35,697 nt of DNA from Candidatus Uhrbacteria bacterium (GCA_003518105.1 DOZH01000008.1:30469-66165), one strand, 5' to 3'. Positions 14,707 through 22,212 are shown, counted from the first letter of the stretch. Notes: generated by a model not told the origin, from the sequence alone. Program-made: numbers and translations.

Positions 14707-15771
14707 TTACTCATAAACCAAGAAAAAGGGAATACGGGCCAAAACTTGACCACGCATTGTCTGCACCGCCACTCGCCACTTACCTGCTAAAAGGCTGGTT
14801 TTATAAGAGTAGCCGTGGTATCCGTCGCTCAGGCCACCCGTCATTTGGTAACTCAGCACACTTTTCGTCACCCACTTTTTTACATCTGGGTCATAGTATT
14901 CCCAATTATGTACGAGCGTAGTCTGTAGGTCGGCTGGAGCAGAAACTACGGTGAAAGCGTAAATCGGGTCGCCTTGTTTAATAGTCATGGTGACGCTTGG
15001 AATAAGTTTCTCAAACCAGTTTTCCGGCTGCTTCACTAGCAAGTATTCGCCGTTGCTACGAGCCACGTTGTAAGCGACACTGGCTTCACGGAGCGAGAGT
15101 GGGATAGGTGGAATGACGTTGAGGAAATAGAAAATAGTTAGGAACGCAGCTAGGCCGACCACAATCAACCAATGCTTTTTTTGCGCTTCATGCCGTTCTC
15201 CGACGTTGAGATAAGGCACTAAATAACCACCGAGCAATATTAAGCTAACGACTACGCCAACAATGAAGACCCATGGCTCAAGTGAATTAAAAAGATAAGC
15301 AGACAACGTCGACGAGAGTGAGATGATAGCAAAAGAGAAAATACCAAATTGGACGTCTGGCCTGGTGACAATGTGACGCGCGGCCTCGTTCACAATCATG
15401 ACAGCAGCAATCAGGCCAATAATCGGCCAACTGATGGAGAAGGAGCCGCTAAACCAGTAAAAGAGGAGGGCAGTACTGAGTAGCGAACCAATCGTAAACT
15501 GTTGCAGAAACGGAGCGGCAAGACGAGCGTAACGTATAAACAAATTATTGCCGCGCACTGGAGCTACTATAATCATCATGGCTACCGCACAAATAAAAGA
15601 GTAAACAACGCTGATAATAATTGTCGTTTGCAAACTTAACAATCTAAATTGCAGCGCGTCAGTAGCCGTACCACCAAGCAGCATGAGCGGCATGGTGAAC
15701 CGTTCATACTTCTTGGCCAGCGCCGCCAGCCGTTGATAAGTTTTAGTTTCTTTGAGCCGCTGGCTTAGCAT
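14707..15771 (-). CDS. DUF2914 domain membrane protein
   Basis: The 354-aa protein has about seven membrane helices in residues 45-225. A C-terminal soluble domain of about 120 residues matches the DUF2914 pattern: VVSAPADLQTTLVHNWEYY, then GYSYKTSLLAGKWRVAVQT and GQVLARIPF. The beta-rich domain is probably extracytoplasmic. Function is unknown. The ATG at 15771 lies only a few bases behind the predicted transcription start (extended -10 at 15783-15791), so translation is probably leaderless or nearly so. It is divergent from the antiporter gene and may be coregulated with it. Confidence 0.85.
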   Translation of the reverse strand: MLSQRLKETKTYQRLAALAKKYERFTMPLMLLGGTATDALQFRLLSLQTTIIISVVYSFICAVAMMIIVAPVRGNNLFIRYARLAAPFLQQFTIGSLLSTALLFYWFSGSFSISWPIIGLIAAVMIVNEAARHIVTRPDVQFGIFSFAIISLSSTLSAYLFNSLEPWVFIVGVVVSLILLGGYLVPYLNVGERHEAQKKHWLIVVGLAAFLTIFYFLNVIPPIPLSLREASVAYNVARSNGEYLLVKQPENWFEKLIPSVTMTIKQGDPIYAFTVVSAPADLQTTLVHNWEYYDPDVKKWVTKSVLSYQMTGGLSDGYHGYSYKTSLLAGKWRVAVQTMRGQVLARIPFFLVYE

Positions 15772-15782
15772 ATTTTGTCTTT

Positions 15783-15800
15783 AGTATACCATGGTATAAT
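15783..15800. promoter_or_regulatory. Face-to-face extended -10 promoters
   Basis: The + strand reads TGG-TATAAT (15792-15800) and the - strand reads TGG-TATACT (15791-15783). Both share the CCATGG centre, so the two divergent -10 elements form one palindrome. Only one polymerase can plausibly occupy it at a time. They serve the genes starting at 15850 (+) and 15771 (-). Confidence 0.75.
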
Positions 15801-15849
15801 ACTTTTAACTTTTATTCGGCCACACACGAAAATATTCTCAAGTAGTCTT

Positions 15850-17013
15850 ATGCGAATCAATAATCAATTTTTACGAATTCTTGTTTACGTCGCGATTGCC
15901 GCCGTCTTACGGTTCGTAGTCTCGGACATCTTCCTTGGCAGTTCAGAAACTGTGTGGCTGCAAATTTTAGCCATCGTAATTATTTTCACCATCGGTATTG
16001 GCTACGTGTTTCGCGGGACAGCCATGGTCATCGAGGAAACAACCGACGTCCTGAAGGATCGCACTAAACTGGCTGGTGGCTTTCTCCAGGCTTTTGGTAC
16101 AGCGTTCCCTGATATGATCATCGGTGTCACGGCGGCTATTGTTTCCTTGCAGGTGAGAGACACGGACTACGCTCGTGCCATTAACCTGGCAATTATCGCT
16201 GCTTCTGCCACGTTTGGTTCCAACATTTATAACATTATGCACGCGGTCTGGTGTGTCTGGCGTCAGAACTTGGCGAATTTTAAAAATAAAACTGTCCTAA
16301 TGTTTCCTCCGTTCAAGTGGGGCGGAAGTCTGACACCTATCAAAAAACATCATGTTAAACCTACATCTAAGGAGATGGACGGTGCTATTCATGTGCTAAC
16401 TGCACTCACAATGTTGACCGCTTTTGCCGCTATTACCATGGTGTTATTCGGTCGGGTCGACAAGAGCGCTGGCCTTAGCGTGGAAGGCGATTTGTATCAG
16501 CTAATTCTGCCAGTTGGCATTGTTCTCTTTATTCTTTGTGGTTACGTATTATTTTACTTCCGTAAGAGTCATCGGCCAGAATCACCAATTGCTGAAATTC
16601 AAACAGAAGAACGCTATTACGATACCCGTGGCAGCTGGCGCATCTGGCTAGATCTGATTTTGTCTGGCGCCGCCATTTTGCTAGCCGCCGAGAGTATGGT
16701 GCATGGCTTGGAAGTCTTTGCCCACCTGACTCATATCCCGTTTGTGATCACCGGTATCATGGCTGGACTTATTGGTTGCTTTGGCGAAATGTTGGTGGTG
16801 CATAATTTCTCTATCAATCCCAAGGGTCGAGTCGGTGACGCCATTGTCGGCGTCGCCATGGACAACATCGTAACCACGCTCGGCGCCTCCATTGTGGCCA
16901 TCATTGGTGGTATCTTCCTTGGCGGCAACTCACTCATTCTTATCTTCATTATCATCCTGGCGGCTAATACAATGTTGATTCAACAAATCTCTAGGTTCAA
17001 GAACAGTTTGTAA
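15850..17013 (+). CDS. CaCA-type sodium/calcium exchanger-like membrane protein
   Basis: This 387-aa protein has about ten membrane helices in two halves of the Na+/Ca2+ exchanger (CaCA) type. The first alpha-repeat is FGTAFPDMIIGVTAAI, equivalent to the family's GTSLPE segment with E replaced by D. The second is IGCFGEMLVVH, followed by GVAMDNIVTTLGASIVAI. It probably exchanges a cation for Na+ or H+; the altered alpha-repeats make Ca2+ specificity uncertain. The Met at 15850 is preferred over an upstream frame start at 15775 because the predicted transcription start is near 15807. Its stop abuts the stop of the opposing gene (TAATTA). Confidence 0.85.
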   Translation: MRINNQFLRILVYVAIAAVLRFVVSDIFLGSSETVWLQILAIVIIFTIGIGYVFRGTAMVIEETTDVLKDRTKLAGGFLQAFGTAFPDMIIGVTAAIVSLQVRDTDYARAINLAIIAASATFGSNIYNIMHAVWCVWRQNLANFKNKTVLMFPPFKWGGSLTPIKKHHVKPTSKEMDGAIHVLTALTMLTAFAAITMVLFGRVDKSAGLSVEGDLYQLILPVGIVLFILCGYVLFYFRKSHRPESPIAEIQTEERYYDTRGSWRIWLDLILSGAAILLAAESMVHGLEVFAHLTHIPFVITGIMAGLIGCFGEMLVVHNFSINPKGRVGDAIVGVAMDNIVTTLGASIVAIIGGIFLGGNSLILIFIIILAANTMLIQQISRFKNSL

Positions 17014-17661
17014 TTAGACGGCGTATTTTCGGTGAACAAAATAAACAACAATCTCCCCGACGAATAATCCAGCCAGCACTACTAAATAATCAGTTTTGAG
17101 ATAGAATACGTTCTCGCTGCCTGGCCCGTAATATGGCCGGTACTTCGGATAAACTTCGTAGTCACCGTCTGGCGTTTCCGTATAGAGCCTGTTGCCAATA
17201 CCGTAATACTTAGTAGTTTTTTCATTCACTAACTGTTGAATCATGAATTCATCAACATTATCGACACTTAGCAAACTAGCAGTTTGCCAATCGCTGCTAT
17301 TTACTTCCCAGGTGCCCCATTTGGGCGTACAAGCTAAATCGGTACAGGCTAGGGAAGTGAAGTAATATTTCCCCACGGTCGGCGTGATTTGGATCCAGGG
17401 TGATCCATGGGTAAAGTCGATAGTAAAATCGCTAGCTGGTGTAACGCGGCTTTGTTTATAGTAATGATTGGCTGTCACAGTGGCGACTTTCCCATTAACG
17501 GCTACCACGGTGACTATAGCTAGAATATCTTGATCTTTACCGCTTCCCAGACAGCCGACTGGATCGCAGGCATAAGCTGTGCTTGACCCAGCGAGTAAAA
17601 GCAATAACGATAACGTCGACGCTAATCCTAAGTGAATCAGATGAGCTGAAATAAATTTCAT
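17014..17661 (-). CDS. Secreted/membrane-anchored hypothetical protein
   Basis: An N-terminal signal peptide (hydrophobic residues 10-25, likely cleaved before CDPVG) is followed by a roughly 150-residue extracytoplasmic region with four or more cysteines (CDPVGC, LACTDLACTPKWG), then a C-terminal membrane helix (about 192-210) and a short basic tail. The cysteine pairs suggest disulfides. No domain is recognised. It is the third gene of the PadR operon, 12 nt beyond the repaired end of the HAAS-type gene, so it may be part of an envelope function controlled by the PadR regulator. Confidence 0.8.
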   Translation of the reverse strand: MKFISAHLIHLGLASTLSLLLLLAGSSTAYACDPVGCLGSGKDQDILAIVTVVAVNGKVATVTANHYYKQSRVTPASDFTIDFTHGSPWIQITPTVGKYYFTSLACTDLACTPKWGTWEVNSSDWQTASLLSVDNVDEFMIQQLVNEKTTKYYGIGNRLYTETPDGDYEVYPKYRPYYGPGSENVFYLKTDYLVVLAGLFVGEIVVYFVHRKYAV

Positions 17662-17673
17662 AGTAGTTGTTGA

Positions 17674-17870
17674 TTATTCATTCTGCCTATCCGGTGGCTT
17701 GCCGTCAAACTTCTGCCAGAACTTCGGTGGATTACTTTGTAACATGTAGGCGACCGTGGTCCAGAAGATAGTAATGAGGAGGACGGCAACGACAAAGAGA
17801 TAGGGGGTGGCCGCTTGTAAACTGCTGTACGGTTGAAAGATAGCCAGTGACAGTAAATAAGCCAGGCGTC
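17674..17870 (-). other. Displaced C-terminal reading frame of the HAAS-type protein
   Basis: In the frame one base off from 17732-18202, the - strand encodes a convincing fourth membrane helix (LFVVAVLLITIFWTTVAY) and a charged tail (FWQKFDGKPPDRQNE), then TAA at 17674-17676. The annotated frame in the same stretch gives an implausible Cys/Pro/His-rich end. The switch must lie between 17869 and about 17810. A one-base frameshift, biological or from sequencing, is the simplest reading. Confidence 0.8.
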
Positions 17871-18202
17871 ACAATCGGCAAGGACAATAACCAACCGGGG
17901 ATAGCCAAGAGCCCCAACGGTGAAGTAATCTCGCCGTTATTGAGGATGACAGTCATCATGCCGCCAGTAGACCAGATGGCCACCACGCAGGCAAAAATGA
18001 TAGTTCGGTAAAAAACTAGGCGAGTATGCGCTACGGCATATTTGTTAAAGGAATTGCTGACCACCAGCACTTCGCCGAGCGCTTCAGCTCTCTCTGCATC
18101 GTCCAAATGATCTTGTAGCTCTGTAAGAAAACGCTGACGTCTGGGATTAGCTTTGAGCTGCTCGGCCACTTCGTTGATTATTTCGCGCTTAGACGTTGGC
18201 AT
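17732..18202 (-). CDS. HAAS/DUF1700-type membrane protein, frameshifted near its 3' end
   Basis: The N-terminal 60 residues are helical with the HAAS-like pattern (RQRFLTELQDHLDDAERAEA). Membrane helices follow near residues 67-86 and 97-120. HAAS-domain proteins are typical partners of PadR regulators and often act as anti-sigma-like or envelope signalling proteins. It overlaps padR by 14 nt. After about residue 117 the frame departs from a natural sequence. The proper continuation lies in another frame ending at 17674, which would give about 175 aa. It may be inactive as written. Confidence 0.75.
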   Translation of the reverse strand: MPTSKREIINEVAEQLKANPRRQRFLTELQDHLDDAERAEALGEVLVVSNSFNKYAVAHTRLVFYRTIIFACVVAIWSTGGMMTVILNNGEITSPLGLLAIPGWLLSLPIVTPGLFTVTGYLSTVQQFTSGHPLSLCRCRPPHYYLLDHGRLHVTK

Positions 18203-18533
18203 AGCGCGACAAATTTAAAGCCTTTTGCAAGCCGTAAATAAAGGTGACGTATTCACTTGTCTTCGCTTTCAATAACTTTTTACCTTGGTTAGTAATAGTA
18301 TAGTAACGACGTTGCTTGCCGCCTGGTGTGGTCATGACCGAGCTTTTAACATCCCCGTGATCTTCCAAGCGGTAGAGTAGGGGATAGAGCGTACCTTCCT
18401 GTAGCTCGAAGATGTTACCGCTAATTCTAGTAATGCGTTCAACTAGTTCGTAGCCATAGGCCTTCTCGTCGGCCAACGCCTTGAGGACTATGACCTCCAC
18501 GGATCCCTTCATGGTCTCTTTAGAAAATTGCAT
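18189..18533 (-). CDS. PadR-family transcriptional regulator
   Basis: The 114-aa winged-helix protein has the PadR core: VIVLKALADEKAYGYELVERI, the recognition region ELQEGTLYPLLYRLEDHG and the wing GGKQRRYYTITNQGKKLL, then a dimerisation helix. PadR proteins usually repress a neighbouring operon and respond to a ligand or to envelope stress. It is first in an operon with the HAAS-type gene (14-nt overlap), a standard PadR-HAAS pairing. Tandem repeats over its own promoter point to autoregulation. Confidence 0.94.
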   Translation of the reverse strand: MQFSKETMKGSVEVIVLKALADEKAYGYELVERITRISGNIFELQEGTLYPLLYRLEDHGDVKSSVMTTPGGKQRRYYTITNQGKKLLKAKTSEYVTFIYGLQKALNLSRYANV

Positions 18534-18547
18534 ACCAGCATGTAATT

Positions 18548-18578
18548 ATTTACTACATACTATTTACCACATAGTATA
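18548..18578 (-). promoter_or_regulatory. padR promoter with tandem direct repeats
   Basis: Two adjacent 14-bp direct repeats, 18548-18561 and 18562-18575, match at 12 of 14 positions. They overlap the -10 TATACT (18578-18573) and its downstream DNA, where a repressor would block initiation. A -35 such as TTGTGG is weak. Binding by the PadR protein is inferred. Confidence 0.6.
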
Positions 18579-18601
18579 AAATGAAGCAACAAATTATCCA
18601 C

Positions 18602-18644
18602 AACTAACAAAATCCCAGCCACTACGGCTAGGATTTTGTTAGTT
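18602..18644 (-). terminator. Terminator of the hic operon
   Basis: A 19-bp stem (18602-18620 with 18626-18644), one mismatch and an ACTAC loop. Its AAAATCC/GGATTTT arms supply T-rich tails on the - strand. It follows the gene ending at 18655 and separates it from padR. Confidence 0.85.
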
Positions 18645-18654
18645 CAATACTCGC

Positions 18655-18957
18655 TTACGCAGCTTTAGCGGCTTTAGCAATCCTATCAATTATGTAAGTT
18701 CTAGGTTCCTCATCAATTCTAGTTCTGATGTTAACCGTAAAACTCCTGCCGTCTTCTACTGCTTCAACTGTGACAACTGGCCGAGGAGAATAAGCATTAA
18801 GAATTATTTCCCTCGCCTCATCTGCCGTCTCAACGCCTCCAATTAAACGGTCCATGTCTGCTATTAAAGCGTCATCGGTCATGCGCTCAGGATTAGGCAA
18901 TCGTTTAAAATCCTGACCTTTGAAATCTTTACTCTCTCCGCCAATCTCTAAATTCAT
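18655..18957 (-). CDS. Hypothetical protein, 100 aa, behind hicAB
   Basis: This is an unrecognised soluble protein. The N-terminal half is acidic and helical (MTDDALIADMDRLIGGVETADEA). The C-terminal half looks like a beta-hairpin (VVTVEAVEDG, FTVNIRTRI) ending in an Ala/Lys-rich helix. It sits 24 nt behind hicB in the same direction and before a strong terminator, so it is probably the third gene of the toxin-antitoxin operon. It may be a passenger or an accessory factor. Confidence 0.7.
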   Translation of the reverse strand: MNLEIGGESKDFKGQDFKRLPNPERMTDDALIADMDRLIGGVETADEAREIILNAYSPRPVVTVEAVEDGRSFTVNIRTRIDEEPRTYIIDRIAKAAKAA

Positions 18958-18981
18958 AAGCTAAAATTAATCAATTTATAA

Positions 18982-19323
18982 TTAGACGCCTATCTTTTCC
19001 TGGACATAAGAGTTCAAGCTCTTGCCACGAGCCTTTGCTTCAAGCGCCAGTCGTTCATGAGCTGCTGGCCTGATTCTCACCATAAACTTGCCACTAAAAT
19101 TTTGACTTTTGTCCGGTGCTGGCATAGCTCGCTTGGTCCCCCGGGCAGACTTGCGTGCTTTAATCTCTTCCTCAATGGCAAGCGCTACGCCAGCTTCTAA
19201 TTCTACTAGATTGTCGCCAAATACTACACCGTTAAAAGCTGGTAGTATAGCTTTATAACCTTTGGAGTTACCGGTTGTTATGTGGTGCACGATGTAGTCG
19301 TATTCGATATTTAGTTTTTTCAT
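18982..19323 (-). CDS. hicB: HicB-family antitoxin
   Basis: The 113-aa protein has the HicB-like degenerate RNase H fold at the N-terminus (YKAILPAFNGVVFGDNLVELEAG) and a ribbon-helix-helix type C-terminus (FMVRIRPAAHERLALEAKA, GKSLNSYVQEKI), which would bind DNA. HicB neutralises HicA and represses the operon. Gene order toxin then antitoxin, with a 4-nt overlap, is typical for hicAB. The palindrome upstream of hicA is the likely operator. Confidence 0.9.
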   Translation of the reverse strand: MKKLNIEYDYIVHHITTGNSKGYKAILPAFNGVVFGDNLVELEAGVALAIEEEIKARKSARGTKRAMPAPDKSQNFSGKFMVRIRPAAHERLALEAKARGKSLNSYVQEKIGV

Positions 19324-19547
19324 ATATCGAGCAGTTTAAGTATTTCTTTGACGTATACAATCCTAACCTTATGATTATGCACGGGAATCGTGACAAATGA
19401 AGATCCTTCTTTACGAAAGTGAATATGACTTCCAGCTTGTCTTACGTTGATATATCCACAATGAACCAGTAATTGCTCGAGGTCAACGAACCGTACATCA
19501 ACTTTTGCTCGTTTAATAGCCTCAATAAGTTTTTCAATTTGTGACAT
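19320..19547 (-). CDS. hicA: HicA-family toxin (mRNA interferase)
   Basis: The 75-aa protein has the dsRBD-like HicA fold: a first helix (IEKLIEAIKRA), then the strand with the catalytic histidine in AGSHIHFRKEG (H41 or H43) and the VTIPVHNHK strand, ending in an EILKLL helix. HicA cleaves mRNA and arrests growth. Its ATG at 19547 follows a perfect inverted repeat. The catalytic His is present, so the toxin looks active. Confidence 0.92.
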   Translation of the reverse strand: MSQIEKLIEAIKRAKVDVRFVDLEQLLVHCGYINVRQAGSHIHFRKEGSSFVTIPVHNHKVRIVYVKEILKLLDI

Positions 19548-19552
19548 AATTG

Positions 19553-19576
19553 TATAGTATCATAATTGATACTATA
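19553..19576 (-). promoter_or_regulatory. hicAB operator/promoter palindrome
   Basis: TATAGTATCA (19553-19562) and TGATACTATA (19567-19576) form a perfect 10+4+10 inverted repeat. It begins 5 bp upstream of the hicA ATG and contains TATACT-like -10 sequence. This is the expected target of HicB autorepression. Confidence 0.8.
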
Positions 19577-19591
19577 AACAAGACTAGCTTA

Positions 19592-20314
19592 CTAGCTGTC
19601 ATTGCGGATCAGGACTATACCTCGACCAGCGAAATATTTCTTAAACACTTTTACGGCTAGCGTATGGTGCAGTTGGCTGCCTTGGCTCGCAAAGCCAGAG
19701 GGATTATTGATAGTGATGGTGCCAGCGTTAGTATCGTAACCAGTCACTAATACCAGATGGCCACCGCGTTGGTTTACTGCCGCCGTTACTACGCCGCGAA
19801 TATTCGGATTAACCGATATCATCACTAACCGGCCATTACTCAAAGCATGTTTAATTCCGTGGATACTTAGCCTGGTATAAACCTTCGCCCGTAAATTATA
19901 TTTCGTAATCCACGTCGCGTACTCTCGGTAGCGCATATCCGAAATTTCCCCCGCTGTTTCTTGGTAGACGCCATGCTTGAGCGCATCTTCAGCTAACTCA
20001 GCCGGCAGTGGGGAAGCGTCAAAAAAGGAACGCAACACCATCGCGGTCGAGGCCATGCCGCACATGGTAAAAGCCCAGTCAGCGTATCTCTCAGGCGACG
20101 TAGCTCCAGATTCTCGCCAATCCAGGTCATCTCTTGGCTTTAGTTGCTTCATTAAGCTCAACTCGGCATGTTCTGGGCTAGCGAATTGACAAACAAAGGG
20201 CACGTCATTATCGACGCGTGGCAGAATTTTGCTTACACGAGCTCTAACTTCATAATCAGCATTGCGCATTTCCTGTTCGAGGCGACGAAATATTTTGCGA
20301 AAATTAACCGTCAT
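19592..20314 (-). CDS. C39-like (papain-fold) cysteine peptidase family protein
   Basis: The 240-aa protein shows the C39_2 layout. An N-terminal region with DVPFVCQFAS is followed by the catalytic Cys85 in MCGMASTAMVL, His186 in GGHLVLVTGYD and Asn203/204 in INNPSG. The triad looks complete. There is no signal peptide or membrane helix, so it is presumably cytoplasmic, unlike secreted C39 bacteriocin processors. It starts 7 nt behind the YdeI-like gene. A hydrolase or transglutaminase-like role is possible; the substrate is unknown. Confidence 0.82.
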   Translation of the reverse strand: MTVNFRKIFRRLEQEMRNADYEVRARVSKILPRVDNDVPFVCQFASPEHAELSLMKQLKPRDDLDWRESGATSPERYADWAFTMCGMASTAMVLRSFFDASPLPAELAEDALKHGVYQETAGEISDMRYREYATWITKYNLRAKVYTRLSIHGIKHALSNGRLVMISVNPNIRGVVTAAVNQRGGHLVLVTGYDTNAGTITINNPSGFASQGSQLHHTLAVKVFKKYFAGRGIVLIRNDS

Positions 20315-20321
20315 ATTAATA

Positions 20322-20735
20322 TTATAAGTTGTTTTTATTAGTTGTTAGTTTAGTATAAGTTTGCTCAATGCGGCTCTTCTGCGTTTCTGTTTTACCTCCT
20401 CCGTTAAGCCAATCTGTTATATCTCGCCGTTCATCAGACGTCAGTTTACTCCACGTCGCTTTAGCTTTAGGGTTAGCATTGATAGCCGTATACAAGCCGA
20501 GCGGGACTACAGAGTAACAGCAAGGTCGACGTTTACCTGCCGCCAACTTACTGCAAGCTACCACGACACGTCGTTTCCTCGTCTCTTCTTGCTTGGCCCC
20601 TTCAATCCAACTCACAAAATCCCGCCGTGCGATTGGCGTTAAGCCTTCCCACAGAGCCTCGATCTTCGGCGATGCAGCTAAGGCCTTTTTAAGATCGGTT
20701 GGGATTTTTTCTTTTAGCTCAAGTTGTTTTGGCAT
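20322..20735 (-). CDS. YdeI/OmpD-associated (bacteriocin-protection) family protein, two repeats
   Basis: The 137-aa protein carries two copies of the OmdA-type helical motif. The first is LKKALAASPKIEALWEGLTP with RRDFVSWIEGAKQEETRKRR. The second is NPKAKATWSKLTSDERRDI with DWLNGGGKTETQKSR. Family members are named for protection against bacteriocins or link to OmpD, but the mechanism is unknown. The start overlaps the Nudix stop region by 17 nt, so the three genes 21159-19592 form one operon. Confidence 0.8.
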   Translation of the reverse strand: MPKQLELKEKIPTDLKKALAASPKIEALWEGLTPIARRDFVSWIEGAKQEETRKRRVVVACSKLAAGKRRPCCYSVVPLGLYTAINANPKAKATWSKLTSDERRDITDWLNGGGKTETQKSRIEQTYTKLTTNKNNL

Positions 20736-21159
20736 AATCGAATACTTGAGCTACCGCCCATTTCTGAAACTCAGACATCGTCGACTCCATTAATTTATTA
20801 TAATCAATCCATTCTGGCACATGGTCGAGATCCGCGCTTTTAGCAGTAACTAGGCCGTCAATGTGAGCCGAGTAAAACGTCCCCAGTTTGTTCATTGGTC
20901 CCACGGAAGCATTTGGTAGGAACTGATTAGCCTTGCCGACAAATCGCAAATCCATTATCTCATACCCCGTCTCTTCTAACACCTCACGCCTTAGTGCCCG
21001 TTGCCCATCTTCACCTTCGTCGATGCCTCCGCCTGGTAGGTGATATTTCCCCCGCACGTTCACTACAAGGATCTCCTTCTTATCATTTACGATAACGCCG
21101 TAAACCGAAAGTCGTTCAAGTGGATTATCGATTTTCTCGCCGAATTGGAGGGTTGGCAT
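20719..21159 (-). CDS. Nudix hydrolase (paralogue 1)
   Basis: The Nudix box is intact: GGGIDEGEDGQRALRREV followed by EETGYEI, matching GX5EX7REUXEEXGU. The 146-aa enzyme would hydrolyse a nucleoside diphosphate derivative. It is strikingly similar to the Nudix gene at 25596-26027 on the other strand. The N-terminus MPTLQFGEKIDNPLERLSVY is shared exactly, as is the segment NQFLPNASVGPMNKLGTFYS. Nucleotides differ at many third positions, so the duplication is not recent. Substrate is unknown. Confidence 0.92.
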   Translation of the reverse strand: MPTLQFGEKIDNPLERLSVYGVIVNDKKEILVVNVRGKYHLPGGGIDEGEDGQRALRREVLEETGYEIMDLRFVGKANQFLPNASVGPMNKLGTFYSAHIDGLVTAKSADLDHVPEWIDYNKLMESTMSEFQKWAVAQVFDYAKTT

Positions 21160-21163
21160 AGGA

Positions 21164-21580
21164 CTAGTATCGCAATAGTAAAAATTTTAGAGTAGCGACA
21201 ATTGCAATAATCATGACGACAGCTATCAGCGAATAACCGAAGGCTAGGCGGATTTTTGCTCCAGTAATGGCTGCCGGACCAAAAGTACAATTATAAAGAC
21301 TACCCCAGCTCGTGCCAGTCAGATATTTTCTGATCAATGCTTCTTTAGCGGAAAAAATTATTGACAAACCAAGACAAATTGCTAGGGCGAAAACCCCAAG
21401 AATAATTAGGTATCCAGCGCTAGTTTTTGTGCCAGCGAAAACTAGTAAACAGCTAGCGCAGCTAATTAAGAGTAATATGAAGCTAATACTCTTATAATGA
21501 TTCGCCTTCGCATATTCAATCGGTGTTAGCCGATCGTCGCATTCATCACGTTTTTTCCAAACTTCTTCGCGAGTCATCAT
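21164..21580 (-). CDS. Hypothetical membrane protein
   Basis: About 138 aa with three hydrophobic helices (residues about 35-52, 57-77 and 115-135 counted from the Met at 21580) and a charged N-terminal tail (TREEVWKKRDECDDR). I prefer ATG at 21580 or 21577 because the longer frame to 21610 intrudes into the PEBP gene. It lies 4 nt before the Nudix start, so they are likely cotranscribed. No family is recognised. Confidence 0.72.
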   Translation of the reverse strand: MMTREEVWKKRDECDDRLTPIEYAKANHYKSISFILLLISCASCLLVFAGTKTSAGYLIILGVFALAICLGLSIIFSAKEALIRKYLTGTSWGSLYNCTFGPAAITGAKIRLAFGYSLIAVVMIIAIVATLKFLLLRY

Positions 21581-21587
21581 ATATTTC

Positions 21588-22046
21588 TTACTTATCCAAT
21601 GGCGGGGCATACCGTCCCATCAATTCTGCCGTTTCGAGTACATGGCCATTCACGGCGTTCGAAACCTGTTGCTTATTTGATCCCTCCGGCAAATCGAGCA
21701 TAGCATCAAGCGCGTAGACCCGAAAGAAATAACGGTGTTCGCGGTCAGGCGGCCTTGGTCCACCGTAGTCTAGTTCGCCTCTGGTTCCTTGGCCACGAAC
21801 TCCCGTCGTCTTCCATCCTTCGTGGATTATCCTAATATCGGCTGGAATATTAAACACCACCCAATGATCCCACACTGGCACTCCAGCAGCCGGTGGAACA
21901 TCAGGATCGTACATGAAGAGCACGAGCGAAACTGCGTCACTTGGCACCTCCTCAATCAACAGCGGGGGATTAATATTATCATAATCTCGCCCGAAACGCT
22001 CGGGGATAGTGCCACCGTTATTAAACGCAGAACTTGAAAGTTTCAT
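21588..22046 (-). CDS. YbhB/YbcL (PEBP, Raf-kinase-inhibitor-like) family protein
   Basis: The 152-aa protein shows the PEBP signature: the substrate-pocket segment LVLFMYDPDVP near residue 41, WDHWVVFNIPAD near 59, and GGPRPPDREHRYFFRVYALD near 95. Bacterial YbhB/YbcL proteins bind small anions or phospholipid head groups and have no firmly known role. No signal peptide is present, so it is cytoplasmic. It is first in the - strand run that continues into the membrane protein and the Nudix gene. Confidence 0.94.
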   Translation of the reverse strand: MKLSSSAFNNGGTIPERFGRDYDNINPPLLIEEVPSDAVSLVLFMYDPDVPPAAGVPVWDHWVVFNIPADIRIIHEGWKTTGVRGQGTRGELDYGGPRPPDREHRYFFRVYALDAMLDLPEGSNKQQVSNAVNGHVLETAELMGRYAPPLDK

Positions 22047-22086
22047 AACTAGTTTTAGTCTAATATCATAGGACTTGGCTGGATAC

Positions 22087-22115
22087 TTGAAAGGATTCTC
22101 TTCCCATGATAACCT
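22087..22115 (+). promoter_or_regulatory. Promoter of tRNA-Asn
   Basis: TTGAAA (22087-22092), a 17-nt spacer and an extended -10 TGA-TAACCT (ending 22115). The predicted start is about 15 nt before the mature tRNA 5' end. Confidence 0.6.
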
Positions 22116-22137
22116 ACCCCCGTCAAAAGAGAAATAT

Positions 22138-22212
22138 TCCCGGGTAGCTCAGCGGCAGAGCGGCTCGCTGTTAACGAGATGGTCACAGGTTCGATCCCTG
22201 TCCCGGGAGCCA
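22138..22212 (+). tRNA. trnN: tRNA-Asn (anticodon GTT)
   Basis: The acceptor TCCCGGG (22138-22144) pairs with CCCGGGA (22202-22208), followed by discriminator G and an encoded CCA. The D stem is GCTC/GAGC, the anticodon loop CTGTTAA carries GTT, and the T loop is TTCGATC. The first anticodon-stem pair appears to be a G-A mismatch. The CCA is genome-encoded. Confidence 0.96.
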
